Source: Conexibacter sp. (GTDB lineage Bacteria; Actinomycetota; Thermoleophilia; Solirubrobacterales; Solirubrobacteraceae). Taken from it: 10,860 nt of DNA. The DNA is taken from assembly GCA_025964295.1 (NCBI GenBank), contig JAOPZD010000220.1, positions 1 through 10,860 on the forward strand, read 5' to 3'. The first letter of the stretch is position 1. Every line of letters begins with the position of its first letter. The position numbers were made by a program, and so were the translations under genes. Shown one piece after another: positions 1 to 6,453 of the stretch. Below the pieces are notes generated by a model. The model saw only the letters and a program-made list of their open reading frames with translations. It was not told the DNA's origin and ran no database searches.

Positions 1-324
1 GAACCCGACGCGAACGTCGATCCCATAGCTGCTCAGCGGATGGGGCTCGGCGACCGAGCCACTGGCCCGGCAACTGCGCCGCGCGGCCGCCGAGAGTCCG
101 TAGCGACAGGACGGTGACGTCGCGCCCAACGATCGCGACGGGTCGGAGTAGGCGTCGTCAGACGTCTCGGTCGGTGCCGGCACGGCCGTCGATGCCGGGA
201 CGGTGGTCGATGCCGGCGTGGAGCTCCTTGCCGCGGTGCTCGTCGCCGCTCGAGCGGGCGACGCGAGCCCCACACACGCGACGACGACGGCCAACCAACA
301 GCTACAACAACGCCATCTGGTCAT
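1..324 (-). CDS. N-terminal part of a secreted/membrane conjugation protein (VirB6/TcpH-like candidate), cut by the window edge
   Basis: An open frame starts with ATG at 324-322, inside the last codons of the ATPase gene, and stays open for 108 codons to base 1. Residues 1-26 form a signal peptide: MTRWR, then a hydrophobic run rich in Cys and Val, ending ASPARA before ATST. A Thr/Ala/Pro/Ser linker follows (about 27-55). Next comes a conserved-looking stretch with Cys, CRYGL...SCRASGS, and then HPLSSYGIDVRVGF at the edge. In my recollection of related actinobacterial elements, the gene after the VirB4 ATPase is a large multi-pass membrane protein whose extracellular N-terminus has this Cys...GS...YG(I/L)DV pattern. 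The role as a VirB6/TcpH-like channel subunit is therefore inferred from position and style, because no membrane segments beyond the signal peptide are visible here. The 23-nt overlap with the ATPase implies translational coupling. Confidence 0.7.
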   Translation of the reverse strand, partial: MTRWRCCSCWLAVVVACVGLASPARAATSTAARSSTPASTTVPASTAVPAPTETSDDAYSDPSRSLGATSPSCRYGLSAAARRSCRASGSVAEPHPLSSYGIDVRVGF

Positions 325-2722
325 CGTCTTCGACGCTGACTCCGCGCCGGGGTGGGGTCGTCGTGAGCTGCTTGAGCAGGGTGCCGAGGTCGATCTGCAC
401 GGCGCCGACACGGCCTTCGTAGTCGCGTACGAGGCATTGGCCGCGACGGAAGCGCTGCTGCCGAGCCACTAGCGCGGCGTCGTCGACGTCGAGGCCGAGG
501 TGGGCGATCACGCGCTTGGCCTCGCGCTCGGTCTTGACGCCGAAGGCGAAGTGCCAGCCGACCAGGTCGATGACGGCCTGCAGCCCGTCGAGGAGCTGGT
601 CGATCAGAACGGGCGTGCCGTTCTGGCTACGGCACCACTTGACGATGCGCATCACCAGCGAGAGCCCGACAACGTCGCCGACCAGCTGAGAGACCTCCTC
701 GAGGATCAACAGCTTGTGACGCGAGCGGTCGCTGCCCAGCAGATCCATCGCGTGGACCGCCAGCAGGCGGAGCAGAGCGCGGCCGGTGCGTTCTTCGGGG
801 GTCAGCTCGGCGCGTGGCGTGCCGGACTCCGGGAGGACAAGGTTGACGATGCGCATGCTCGTCACCGGCTTCTGGACCGCGGGCGGCGGGGCCGTCGCGC
901 GATCGGCGAAGCCGAGCTGGACCAAGCCCGAGCCCGCGTGGATCTCGAGCGCGCGAGCTGCCGCGCGGGCATCGTCGCCGCCCTGTTCGAGGCGATCGAG
1001 GATCAGGCCGCTGCTGCGCGCCCCGCGATCGACGGCCTCGGCGACGGCGGCGCGGATCTCGGTCTGCCACGTCGGAGGGACCGGCGCCGGCAGCAGCTCG
1101 GTCAGGAAGGAGTAGGCCAACTCGACACGCATGTCCAGCGGCGCGATCCGCATCGGATCAAGGCGCCCGCGGTCGCGGTCCCCCGCGGTGATCTCGACAT
1201 GATCGACGTGCTCCTCACCGATCGCCTCGGCCAGTCGATGGTCGCCCTTGGGATCGATATCGACGACCGCCGAGCCGGTCATGAAGGCGCCGGCGGCCAG
1301 AAGCTGCGCGGTCGCCGTCTTGCCCCGGCCGGGCGTCCCGGTGCACAGCACGGCCGGGGTGTCGTCCTCGCGCGACCCCTCGGTCGCGTCAAAGAGCACC
1401 GGCTGCGGCGAGCCCGACAGCGTGTGGCCGATCAGCAGCCCGGTGCGGGCGCCAACGGCGTGGGTCGCCGTCGGCACCATCGCGCCGAGCTGCTCGGGCA
1501 GGAACACGTCGTCATAGCGCCGCACCCGCGGCAGCTGCGCGGGCAGATGGCCGAGCCAGAGCGGCAACTGGATGTCCTTCGGGCGGTGCAGCGCGATCGG
1601 CGCCAGCTCACGCCGCAGTCGCCGGACGCGCTCTTCGAGCTCGTCGGCAGACCACGCGCCGACAGCGAAGCTCACCTGGCCGCGGAGCAGCGGTGGCCGG
1701 TCGGTGGCCGTGAGCTCGTCCTCAAGCTCGCGGACGAGATCGGGACGCACGGCGGTACGCGCGGTCGGGCCGTGGTCGCCGTGGCTCTCCTCGGCGAAGG
1801 CGTGATCGGCGTCAACGATCCGACGGCGCACCAGCGACAGCGCGGCATCGTTGGGAATCCACCGCGCCGAGAAGGTCGCGTCAACCGGAAACCCAACCGC
1901 CTCCAGCGGCGCGAACAGCAGCTCGGCCTGCCGGCCCGGGAATGTCGTGGTCTCGGGCAGCGCCCCTGCGACGAGCACGGCCTGATGGACCTCCCCCACG
2001 ACCAGCCGGTCGCGCTCGACAGTGATCGGCTCGTCGAGCAGCGCCATCAGCTGCGCCCCGAGCGGGCGGAACCGTCGCCCGCCGTCCTCGTCCTCAGCGT
2101 CGAGCACCAGCGCTTGGGGCCGCCAGTGCTCGTCGCTCTCCGGCTCGCCGACCCCGCGCAGCGCCGTGCGGCGCAACAGCCACTGCAACTCGGCCGTCGA
2201 TGCACGCTCGACATCGAGGTAGTCGCCGGCCCGGCCATAAGCGACCGCCTCGTGATCGAGGACCTCGTCAAGCCGACGCTGCGAGATGCCTCGCGCGTCC
2301 CGCAAACCGACGAGCCGGCGCACATCACCCAGCACGCCGGCCAACGAGCCGGAGAACCCCGACGGCGCGTCGAGCCGAACGGCAAGGAAGACCTCGGCGG
2401 TCGCCGCGCCGTAGCCGTCAATCGCCGTCGCGTGCTCGGCAATCAACGCCGCCAGCCGCGCGTCCTGACCGTGGACCGGGTCGAGCATCTGCCGTGCGGT
2501 GCGGGCATACTGCGACGACGACGCCGCACGGCTCACGCGCAGGATCTGAAAGTCGGCCTCGGCGGCCGCCGCGTAGCTGGCCAGCGCGGCCAGGCGCTCG
2601 ATCTTGGCCGCCGTCGACAGCCCTGCATAGGACGCGGTGTGCACGCGAAGCAGCGCCCAAGCATCCGCCGCGTCGCGACCGAACAGCACATTGCGCCACG
2701 CGAAGCTCAGCGACGGCCGCAC
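302..2722 (-). CDS. virB4: VirB4/TcpF-type conjugation ATPase
   Basis: This 806-residue protein is probably the cytoplasmic ATPase that powers assembly of, and substrate transfer through, the conjugation channel. The N-terminal half (about 1-400) is the poorly conserved VirB4-type domain. The C-terminal half is a P-loop NTPase. Walker A is GTPGRGKT at 462-469, DIDPKGD lies at 488-494, Walker B is LLILEE at 671-676, and a downstream GTPVLIDQL segment (702-710) matches the usual sensor/Q motif position. In VirB4 proteins Walker B normally ends in DE; here it ends in EE, which is conservative but unusual. The start is GTG at 2722, supported by GGAG eight bases upstream, and overlaps the end of the TcpE gene by 16 nt. 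The length is typical for the family. The family assignment is firm; whether it also acts as a coupling protein cannot be told, and no separate coupling protein is visible in this window. Confidence 0.92.
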   Translation of the reverse strand: MRPSLSFAWRNVLFGRDAADAWALLRVHTASYAGLSTAAKIERLAALASYAAAAEADFQILRVSRAASSSQYARTARQMLDPVHGQDARLAALIAEHATAIDGYGAATAEVFLAVRLDAPSGFSGSLAGVLGDVRRLVGLRDARGISQRRLDEVLDHEAVAYGRAGDYLDVERASTAELQWLLRRTALRGVGEPESDEHWRPQALVLDAEDEDGGRRFRPLGAQLMALLDEPITVERDRLVVGEVHQAVLVAGALPETTTFPGRQAELLFAPLEAVGFPVDATFSARWIPNDAALSLVRRRIVDADHAFAEESHGDHGPTARTAVRPDLVRELEDELTATDRPPLLRGQVSFAVGAWSADELEERVRRLRRELAPIALHRPKDIQLPLWLGHLPAQLPRVRRYDDVFLPEQLGAMVPTATHAVGARTGLLIGHTLSGSPQPVLFDATEGSREDDTPAVLCTGTPGRGKTATAQLLAAGAFMTGSAVVDIDPKGDHRLAEAIGEEHVDHVEITAGDRDRGRLDPMRIAPLDMRVELAYSFLTELLPAPVPPTWQTEIRAAVAEAVDRGARSSGLILDRLEQGGDDARAAARALEIHAGSGLVQLGFADRATAPPPAVQKPVTSMRIVNLVLPESGTPRAELTPEERTGRALLRLLAVHAMDLLGSDRSRHKLLILEEVSQLVGDVVGLSLVMRIVKWCRSQNGTPVLIDQLLDGLQAVIDLVGWHFAFGVKTEREAKRVIAHLGLDVDDAALVARQQRFRRGQCLVRDYEGRVGAVQIDLGTLLKQLTTTPPRRGVSVEDDDQMALL

Positions 2723-3294
2723 GGCGCGATCTCCAGACGCATGCCCGACGACAGCGCGACCTCCTGGGGCTCCGACAACGGCGCCTCACCGGTTCCGGCG
2801 AGACGGAGCACCCGTCCTCGGAGCTCGAGTCGAGCCGGACACCGCAAGAGCACCGTGCCCGGCCCCCGCACCACGCCGGCCCGGTAGCCGGCCGAGCGCT
2901 CATCGGACGCGACCGCGACCACCCCAAGATCGACGTCGCGGGCCGGGGCGCGCTCAAGTCCTACAAGTCGCCGAGGCCCGACCAGGAACATCATGTAGGC
3001 GATGATCGCCTCGTGGGCCGGGCGCCCGTCCGCGCGCCGATGACATAGCGCGCGGGTGATCACGCCCGGCAACAGGATCAGCCGCACCGGCCACGGCAGC
3101 ACACCGAGCACCGCTCCCGTCAACGGCAGAGAGCCCGCGATGACCAACGCGACGGCGACCGCCGCCGCGTAGGCCAGCGCCACCAGCGGGATGCCGTAGG
3201 GCACCGGGATGCGGAAGCGGTCGATGCGATGTAGCCGGCGCTCCAGCTCGAAGGCCAGCCGGTAGGAGCGCAGCGTGACCTTGTTGTCGCTCAT
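2707..3294 (-). CDS. tcpE: TcpE/PrgI-like conjugation membrane protein
   Basis: This 195-residue protein has a charged cytoplasmic N-terminus (MSDNKVTLRSYRLAFELERR), two closely spaced membrane helices (about 34-53 and 60-81), then the segment DGRPAHEAIIAYMMFLVGPRR (about 89-109). That segment matches the TcpE-family pattern of DG.P.H followed by an aromatic helix ending in a basic PRR/PKR. TcpE is an inner component of the Gram-positive transfer channel, encoded next to the VirB4 ATPase, as here. A beta-rich soluble tail (about 120-195) follows and is longer than in minimal TcpE proteins. The ATG overlaps the stop of the preceding gene as ATGA, and a GGAGGGGG ribosome-binding site lies just upstream. 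The C-terminal tail has no function I can name. Confidence 0.82.
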   Translation of the reverse strand: MSDNKVTLRSYRLAFELERRLHRIDRFRIPVPYGIPLVALAYAAAVAVALVIAGSLPLTGAVLGVLPWPVRLILLPGVITRALCHRRADGRPAHEAIIAYMMFLVGPRRLVGLERAPARDVDLGVVAVASDERSAGYRAGVVRGPGTVLLRCPARLELRGRVLRLAGTGEAPLSEPQEVALSSGMRLEIAPCGRR

Positions 3295-3602
3295 GCCCCC
3301 TCCAGCGACTTCCAGAGATCCACGATCACGCTCTTGACCATGTCCTGGGCGAAGATGAACCCACCAAGGACAACAACAAGGCCAGCCAGGACGACGCCGC
3401 CGTTGACGTCACGACGGCCGAGGATCGGCAACGTCACCAGCCCGGCCACCGCGAGGAACAGGCCGGTCGACAGCGACTTGACCTGGTCACCGAGGTTCTT
3501 GCCGAACTGGCCCGGGTCGGCCATCGCAGACGTGGCACCAACAGCAGCCACGACCAGCGCCAACGCGGTCGCGACCATCAGACGACGAAGACGTGCAGTC
3601 AT
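3291..3602 (-). CDS. Small signal-peptide protein with two membrane helices, pilin/TcpD-like
   Basis: This 103-residue protein starts with a clear signal peptide (MTARLRRLM, hydrophobic core, ATSAMA before DP at about 28/29). The mature part of about 75 residues holds an amphipathic segment (QFGKNLGDQVKSL), a helix at about 46-62, a short RRDVNGG loop and a second helix at about 68-86. This layout, a cleaved signal plus two helices separated by a short basic loop, is that of VirB2/TrbC-type pilins. It also fits the small two-helix proteins of Gram-positive transfer systems (TcpD, ConC). It sits between the TcpC-like and TcpE genes, with ATGA overlaps on both sides and GAGAGG seven bases before the start. 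The choice between pilin-like and scaffold-like roles is inference. Confidence 0.72.
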   Translation of the reverse strand: MTARLRRLMVATALALVVAAVGATSAMADPGQFGKNLGDQVKSLSTGLFLAVAGLVTLPILGRRDVNGGVVLAGLVVVLGGFIFAQDMVKSVIVDLWKSLEGA

Positions 3603-4438
3603 CGTGTTCCCTCTCGATCGAGTGGATTGACTTGGACCTCACGAACGAGCCAGCGTCCACCAAGACGTATGACTTGCAGCTCGTAGCGAAGGGAGAAATG
3701 GAGGTGGTCGGGTGCGCTCGCCGTCACGGCGACGGCGATCCGTGACGGGCGCGCGACCCAGGTGATCACGTCGACGCTCGCCAGCCGCGCGGCGACCGGC
3801 GGTGTCGTGACCGTCGCGCCGCGCGCCAGGTCCGCAGCCAGGTCCGCCTGATCGCCGGCCAGGAAGTGACGGACCACACGCTCTGCAACCTGACGCAGCC
3901 CGCGATCGTCGACCTCCAACTCAGCGGGTGCGACCGCGTCCGGGCGTGTGGCCGGCGGACCGACGAGCGCCGGCGCCGTCGCGATCGAACGTCGTCCGGA
4001 CCGGTCGAGCGTGACGGTGACGGCCAGGTACCACTCGCGCCGGCCGTCGTCGGCGAGCACGGTGACGACCCGACCGCCCCCGTGCCGAGCCTGGGAGTCG
4101 ACGACCGACGTCCAGACCACGTGCGTCGCCCCGGTGCCGGTGACGGCGTCATCTGAGACGTACCCGTACAACTTCATCGCACGGTCGCGCCGGCCGGGAT
4201 CTTGCGGCGAGAACGTCAAGAACGCCCGCGCGAAACCCTCGGCAAAGCCCTCAACGTCCGACGTCGACGCGACTGAGCCCTTCGGCGCAGCCAACGGCTT
4301 GGGCGGTCCGGCGAGCACCACCCGCAGGCCGACCAAGCTCAAGATCATGCAGACGCTTGTGAACGCCAGCCGCGGAGCCCGAGCCCGCCAGCGCAGGGCG
4401 CTGAGGGACATCGAGCGCGATCGCCCCGAGAGCAACAT
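3599..4438 (-). CDS. tcpC: TcpC/VirB8-like conjugal transfer protein
   Basis: This 279-residue protein has a short basic cytoplasmic tail, one membrane helix at about 24-43 (LAFTSVCMILSLVGLRVVLA) and an extracytoplasmic region. The sequence FAEGFARAFLTFSPQD (about 65-80) and the following YGYVSDD are typical of the TcpC family, whose outer part consists of two NTF2-like domains similar to VirB8. The two domains here are at about 62-165 and 175-275; the second ends in GGRWLVREVQVNPL, the usual last strands of an NTF2 fold. The protein should form the extracellular core of the transfer channel. ATG at 4438 follows directly on the TAG of the preceding gene, with GGGGAG about nine bases upstream inside that gene, so translation is probably coupled. 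A second ATG at residue 10 is possible but has weaker support. Confidence 0.85.
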   Translation of the reverse strand: MLLSGRSRSMSLSALRWRARAPRLAFTSVCMILSLVGLRVVLAGPPKPLAAPKGSVASTSDVEGFAEGFARAFLTFSPQDPGRRDRAMKLYGYVSDDAVTGTGATHVVWTSVVDSQARHGGGRVVTVLADDGRREWYLAVTVTLDRSGRRSIATAPALVGPPATRPDAVAPAELEVDDRGLRQVAERVVRHFLAGDQADLAADLARGATVTTPPVAARLASVDVITWVARPSRIAVAVTASAPDHLHFSLRYELQVIRLGGRWLVREVQVNPLDREGTR

Positions 4439-4927
<489 letters not shown>

Positions 4928-4942
4928 CGCTTCTAAGTCGAC

Positions 4943-4960
4943 GGGGCATCCGAATACCCC
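4943..4960. promoter_or_regulatory. Inverted repeat, candidate operator upstream of the transfer operon
   Basis: The sequence GGGGCATCCGAATACCCC has seven-base arms (GGGGCAT and ATACCCC) around a four-base centre, with one mismatch between the arms that would be a G-U pair in RNA. It starts 16 bases upstream of the ATG at 4927, where a repressor could block the transfer operon. It lies in the divergent spacer shared with the helix-turn-helix gene. I see no confident -10/-35 pair for either direction in this 178-base spacer (4928-5105). A regulatory role is inference. Confidence 0.4.
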
Positions 4961-5059
4961 TCGGCCATCTTTTGAGGCGGTGGCCGGGGCAACAGAGGCC
5001 GCCGGTCATGGTGCCCGAGAGCGAGTTGCCGCCGAGCGCCGACCGGCGCACAGTTTTCT

Positions 5060-5071
5060 ACGTGACCACGT
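5060..5071. promoter_or_regulatory. Short palindrome ACGTG-AC-CACGT, candidate operator
   Basis: A perfect five-base inverted repeat around an AC centre sits 34 bases upstream of the start of the helix-turn-helix gene, in an AT-richer patch (GTTTTCTACGTG). Its position suits an operator or promoter element for that gene, possibly bound by its own product. No independent evidence is visible. Confidence 0.35.
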
Positions 5072-5093
5072 TGCTTTCTGTGCCGCCGTGCGC

Positions 5094-5097
5094 GAGG
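5094..5097 (+). promoter_or_regulatory. Ribosome-binding site that fixes the helix-turn-helix gene start
   Basis: GAGG lies eight bases before ATG 5106, a good spacing. It favours this start over in-frame codons further upstream, which would run the gene into the divergent operon start. Confidence 0.5.
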
Positions 5098-5105
5098 CTG
5101 CACAA

Positions 5106-5477
5106 ATGAAGAATCTCTTGCCCGACGAAGATCTCCGACCGACCCACACACCCCTTGGTGTCGATCCTGAATCCCAAGCAGCCAGCCTCCGTGAGCTACG
5201 CGAGCTCACCAACGCGGGCCGAGCCGTGACGTGGTGGCGGGACGACCGGATGGTCGCCCTCGCGCAGAGCAACAGCATTTCGCGCCCCGACATGGCACGC
5301 GCTATCGGCTTGAGCCCGTCCCGCGTCGACCAACTCATCGCCGACCACTACAAGATGCTCCAGGACCAGAAGAATGCCGCGGCCCGCGAGCGCGTTCTTC
5401 GGCACCTGCCGCCGCACCTCCACCACCTGGCCCCGGCAGCACACCACCCTCAGGCGGCACCCGGAGATGCCTCGTGA
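5106..5477 (+). CDS. Small helix-turn-helix DNA-binding protein, divergent from the transfer operon
   Basis: This 123-residue protein is the only convincing plus-strand gene. The core at about 27-78 starts with a helix (LRELRELTNAGRAVTWWRDD) and is followed by a helix-turn-helix at about 59-78: SRPDMARAIG, a turn at LSPS, and a recognition helix RVDQLI. A charged helix (KMLQDQKNAAARERVL) and a His/Pro-rich tail follow. The pattern of small residue, A, GLS, then RV.QLI is that of sigma-70 region-4-like or MerR/AsnC-like motifs that bind specific DNA. The frame is open upstream to 4860, but that part overlaps the start of the opposite operon and has an unlikely composition. ATG 5106 has GAGG at the right distance; GTG at 5088 is an alternative. 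Divergence from the transfer operon makes it a likely regulator of it (inference). Confidence 0.7.
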   Translation: MKNLLPDEDLRPTHTPLGVDPESQAASLRELRELTNAGRAVTWWRDDRMVALAQSNSISRPDMARAIGLSPSRVDQLIADHYKMLQDQKNAAARERVLRHLPPHLHHLAPAAHHPQAAPGDAS

Positions 5478-5530
5478 CAGACAGCGAGCTGGGGCTGCGC
5501 TATCACCCCTCTCGTTCTCGGCGTCAACGG

Positions 5531-5562
5531 GCCGACCCAGACTTTGTCGGCGCGCTCAGCGC
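5531..5562. terminator. Possible bidirectional terminator between convergent genes
   Basis: Two adjacent hairpins lie between the ends of the convergent genes at 5477 and 5594: GCCGAC (5531-5536) pairs with GTCGGC (5546-5551) around a nine-base loop, and GCGC (5552-5555) with GCGC (5559-5562) around TCA. No T-run follows on either strand, so this is a weak call. I see nothing else in the 116 bases between the two genes. Confidence 0.3.
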
Positions 5563-5593
5563 ACGGGGTTCGGGTTCGCCTTCGCCGCCGCAA

Positions 5594-5806
5594 CTACTGC
5601 GCCATGAACGGAGGATCGTCGTCGCGCCAGGCCGGATGCGCACGAGCCCAGCCAACCGCCTGCTGGATCTCGAGCGGATCAGCCGCGGCCGAGGCACTGT
5701 CGACGAGCTCCTGAACGACCCGCGGGGCCTCATCGACCCGCGATATGACGGCGTTCCACCAGACCTTAGCCGGGGAGGAGCTGCTGCGGCGAACGAGACG
5801 AGGCAT
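5594..5806 (-). CDS. Short 70-aa ORF behind a LexA-box promoter, function unknown
   Basis: I do not recognise this protein. It starts with a basic Ser-rich segment (MPRLVRRSSSSPAK) and continues with an acidic, helix-forming part (VDEAPRVVQELVDSASAAADP) and an aromatic end (AVGWARAHPAWRDDDPPFMAQ). Its composition is that of a soluble protein, whereas the overlapping plus-strand frame is rich in Arg, Pro and Ser. An in-frame TGA at 5813-5815 leaves ATG 5806 as the only usual start. No ribosome-binding site precedes it, but a -10 hexamer ends eight bases upstream, so the mRNA should be leaderless or nearly so, as is common in actinobacteria. The perfect LexA-box match in the promoter spacer suggests induction by DNA damage. 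Doubt remains because the gene is short and a plus-strand frame (GTG 5474 to 5878) covers the same DNA. Confidence 0.5.
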   Translation of the reverse strand: MPRLVRRSSSSPAKVWWNAVISRVDEAPRVVQELVDSASAAADPLEIQQAVGWARAHPAWRDDDPPFMAQ

Positions 5807-5814
5807 GCACGATC

Positions 5815-5843
5815 ACAATACGAACATACGTTCCCACGCGCAA
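5815..5843 (-). promoter_or_regulatory. Sigma-70-type promoter of the short ORF
   Basis: On the minus strand, -35 TTGCGC (5843-5838) and -10 TATTGT (5820-5815) are separated by exactly 17 bases. The ATG follows eight bases after the -10, so transcription should start at or within a few bases of the start codon. The -35 lies 19 bases beyond the stop of the collagen-like gene. Confidence 0.6.
5821..5834. promoter_or_regulatory. LexA/SOS box, perfect match to the Gram-positive consensus
   Basis: CGAACATACGTTCC matches CGAACRNRYGTTYC, the DinR/LexA box known from Bacillus and close to the actinobacterial GAAC-N4-GTTC core, at every position. It occupies most of the 17-base spacer between the -35 and -10 of the short ORF, where bound LexA would block RNA polymerase. 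With nine fixed and four two-fold positions, a chance match is expected roughly once in two million bases counting both strands. I did not see a second copy in the window. Confidence 0.65.
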
Positions 5844-5861
5844 GCGGGCGTCGAGATCCCG

Positions 5862-6404
5862 TCAGCAGGCGACGATGATGTGAAACGGCAGGCTCGTCGC
5901 GGCTCCCGCGGCGTCGTAGGTCTGCACGCCAACCGCGCCAGCGTGGTCGTTGACCGTCACTCGTCCGGCGGGGACTACCGACCCGTCGGTCGTGCCTAGC
6001 GTCGCCGTGTAGGCGCAGCCGCTCACAGAATCAGCGAATCCCACGATGTACGTCCCGATCCCGGTATCGCTGCCGCCGTACTTGGCGTCGCCGCGCAAGA
6101 ATTGCCCTGCGGCGTTGACCGAGGCGAAATGCTTGATCGCTGGGGCACCGGCCGGACCCTGAGCTCCCTGTGGTCCCGCCTGGCCGTGGAGCGAGGCTCG
6201 GGCCGAGGCGCTGAGGTCTTGGAGGCGGATGGTGCGGTCGCGGATCTCGCCGGTGTGCACGGCGCCGGTCTTGATCTGCTCGGCGCCGACGCTGTTGTGG
6301 GGCAGCTTGATCGCGGCGTAGGAGGTTCCGCCCAAGGCGATGAACAAGGCCATGGTCGCCACGACGTTGGCGTAGGTGAGGCGGTCGATCAGACGGCGCA
6401 GCAT
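5862..6404 (-). CDS. Membrane-anchored protein with a collagen-like Gly-X-Y segment (Thermoleophilia type)
   Basis: This 180-residue protein begins with a short basic tail and one hydrophobic segment at about 13-30 (NVVATMALFIALGGTSYA), either an uncleaved anchor or a signal peptide. The next part, LPHNSVGAEQIKTGAVHTGEIRDRTIRLQDLS (31-65, with one residue preceding), is built of short beta-helix-like repeats. Five collagen-type triplets follow (GQA GPQ GAQ GPA GAP, 74-88). The C-terminal domain (about 90-180) has two Cys, C130 and the final residue C180, which could form a disulphide outside the cell. This N-terminal pattern is frequent in Solirubrobacterales proteins of unknown function. A GGGAG ribosome-binding site lies eight bases before the ATG. 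The gene is 49 bases downstream of the large secreted protein and probably in its operon. A surface-display role is inference. Confidence 0.8.
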   Translation of the reverse strand: MLRRLIDRLTYANVVATMALFIALGGTSYAAIKLPHNSVGAEQIKTGAVHTGEIRDRTIRLQDLSASARASLHGQAGPQGAQGPAGAPAIKHFASVNAAGQFLRGDAKYGGSDTGIGTYIVGFADSVSGCAYTATLGTTDGSVVPAGRVTVNDHAGAVGVQTYDAAGAATSLPFHIIVAC

Positions 6405-6453
6405 CAGCTTGTCTCCCTTGGCTCAGCGACTCACAGCGATTGGGTCGGTTTCC

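Noticed and set aside
500..2887. 795-codon plus-strand open frame opposite the VirB4 gene
   Set aside because: It is a high-GC mirror frame: Arg/Gln/Ala/Gly-rich, without recognisable motifs, and fully antisense to a gene with clear Walker motifs.
5474..5878. Plus-strand frame starting GTG and overlapping the stop of the helix-turn-helix gene (GTGA), 134 codons
   Set aside because: The coupling-like overlap is tempting, but the product is rich in Arg, Pro and Ser with no domain-like stretch. It runs over the LexA-box promoter and antisense to the more protein-like frame at 5594-5806. It remains the main competitor of that ORF.
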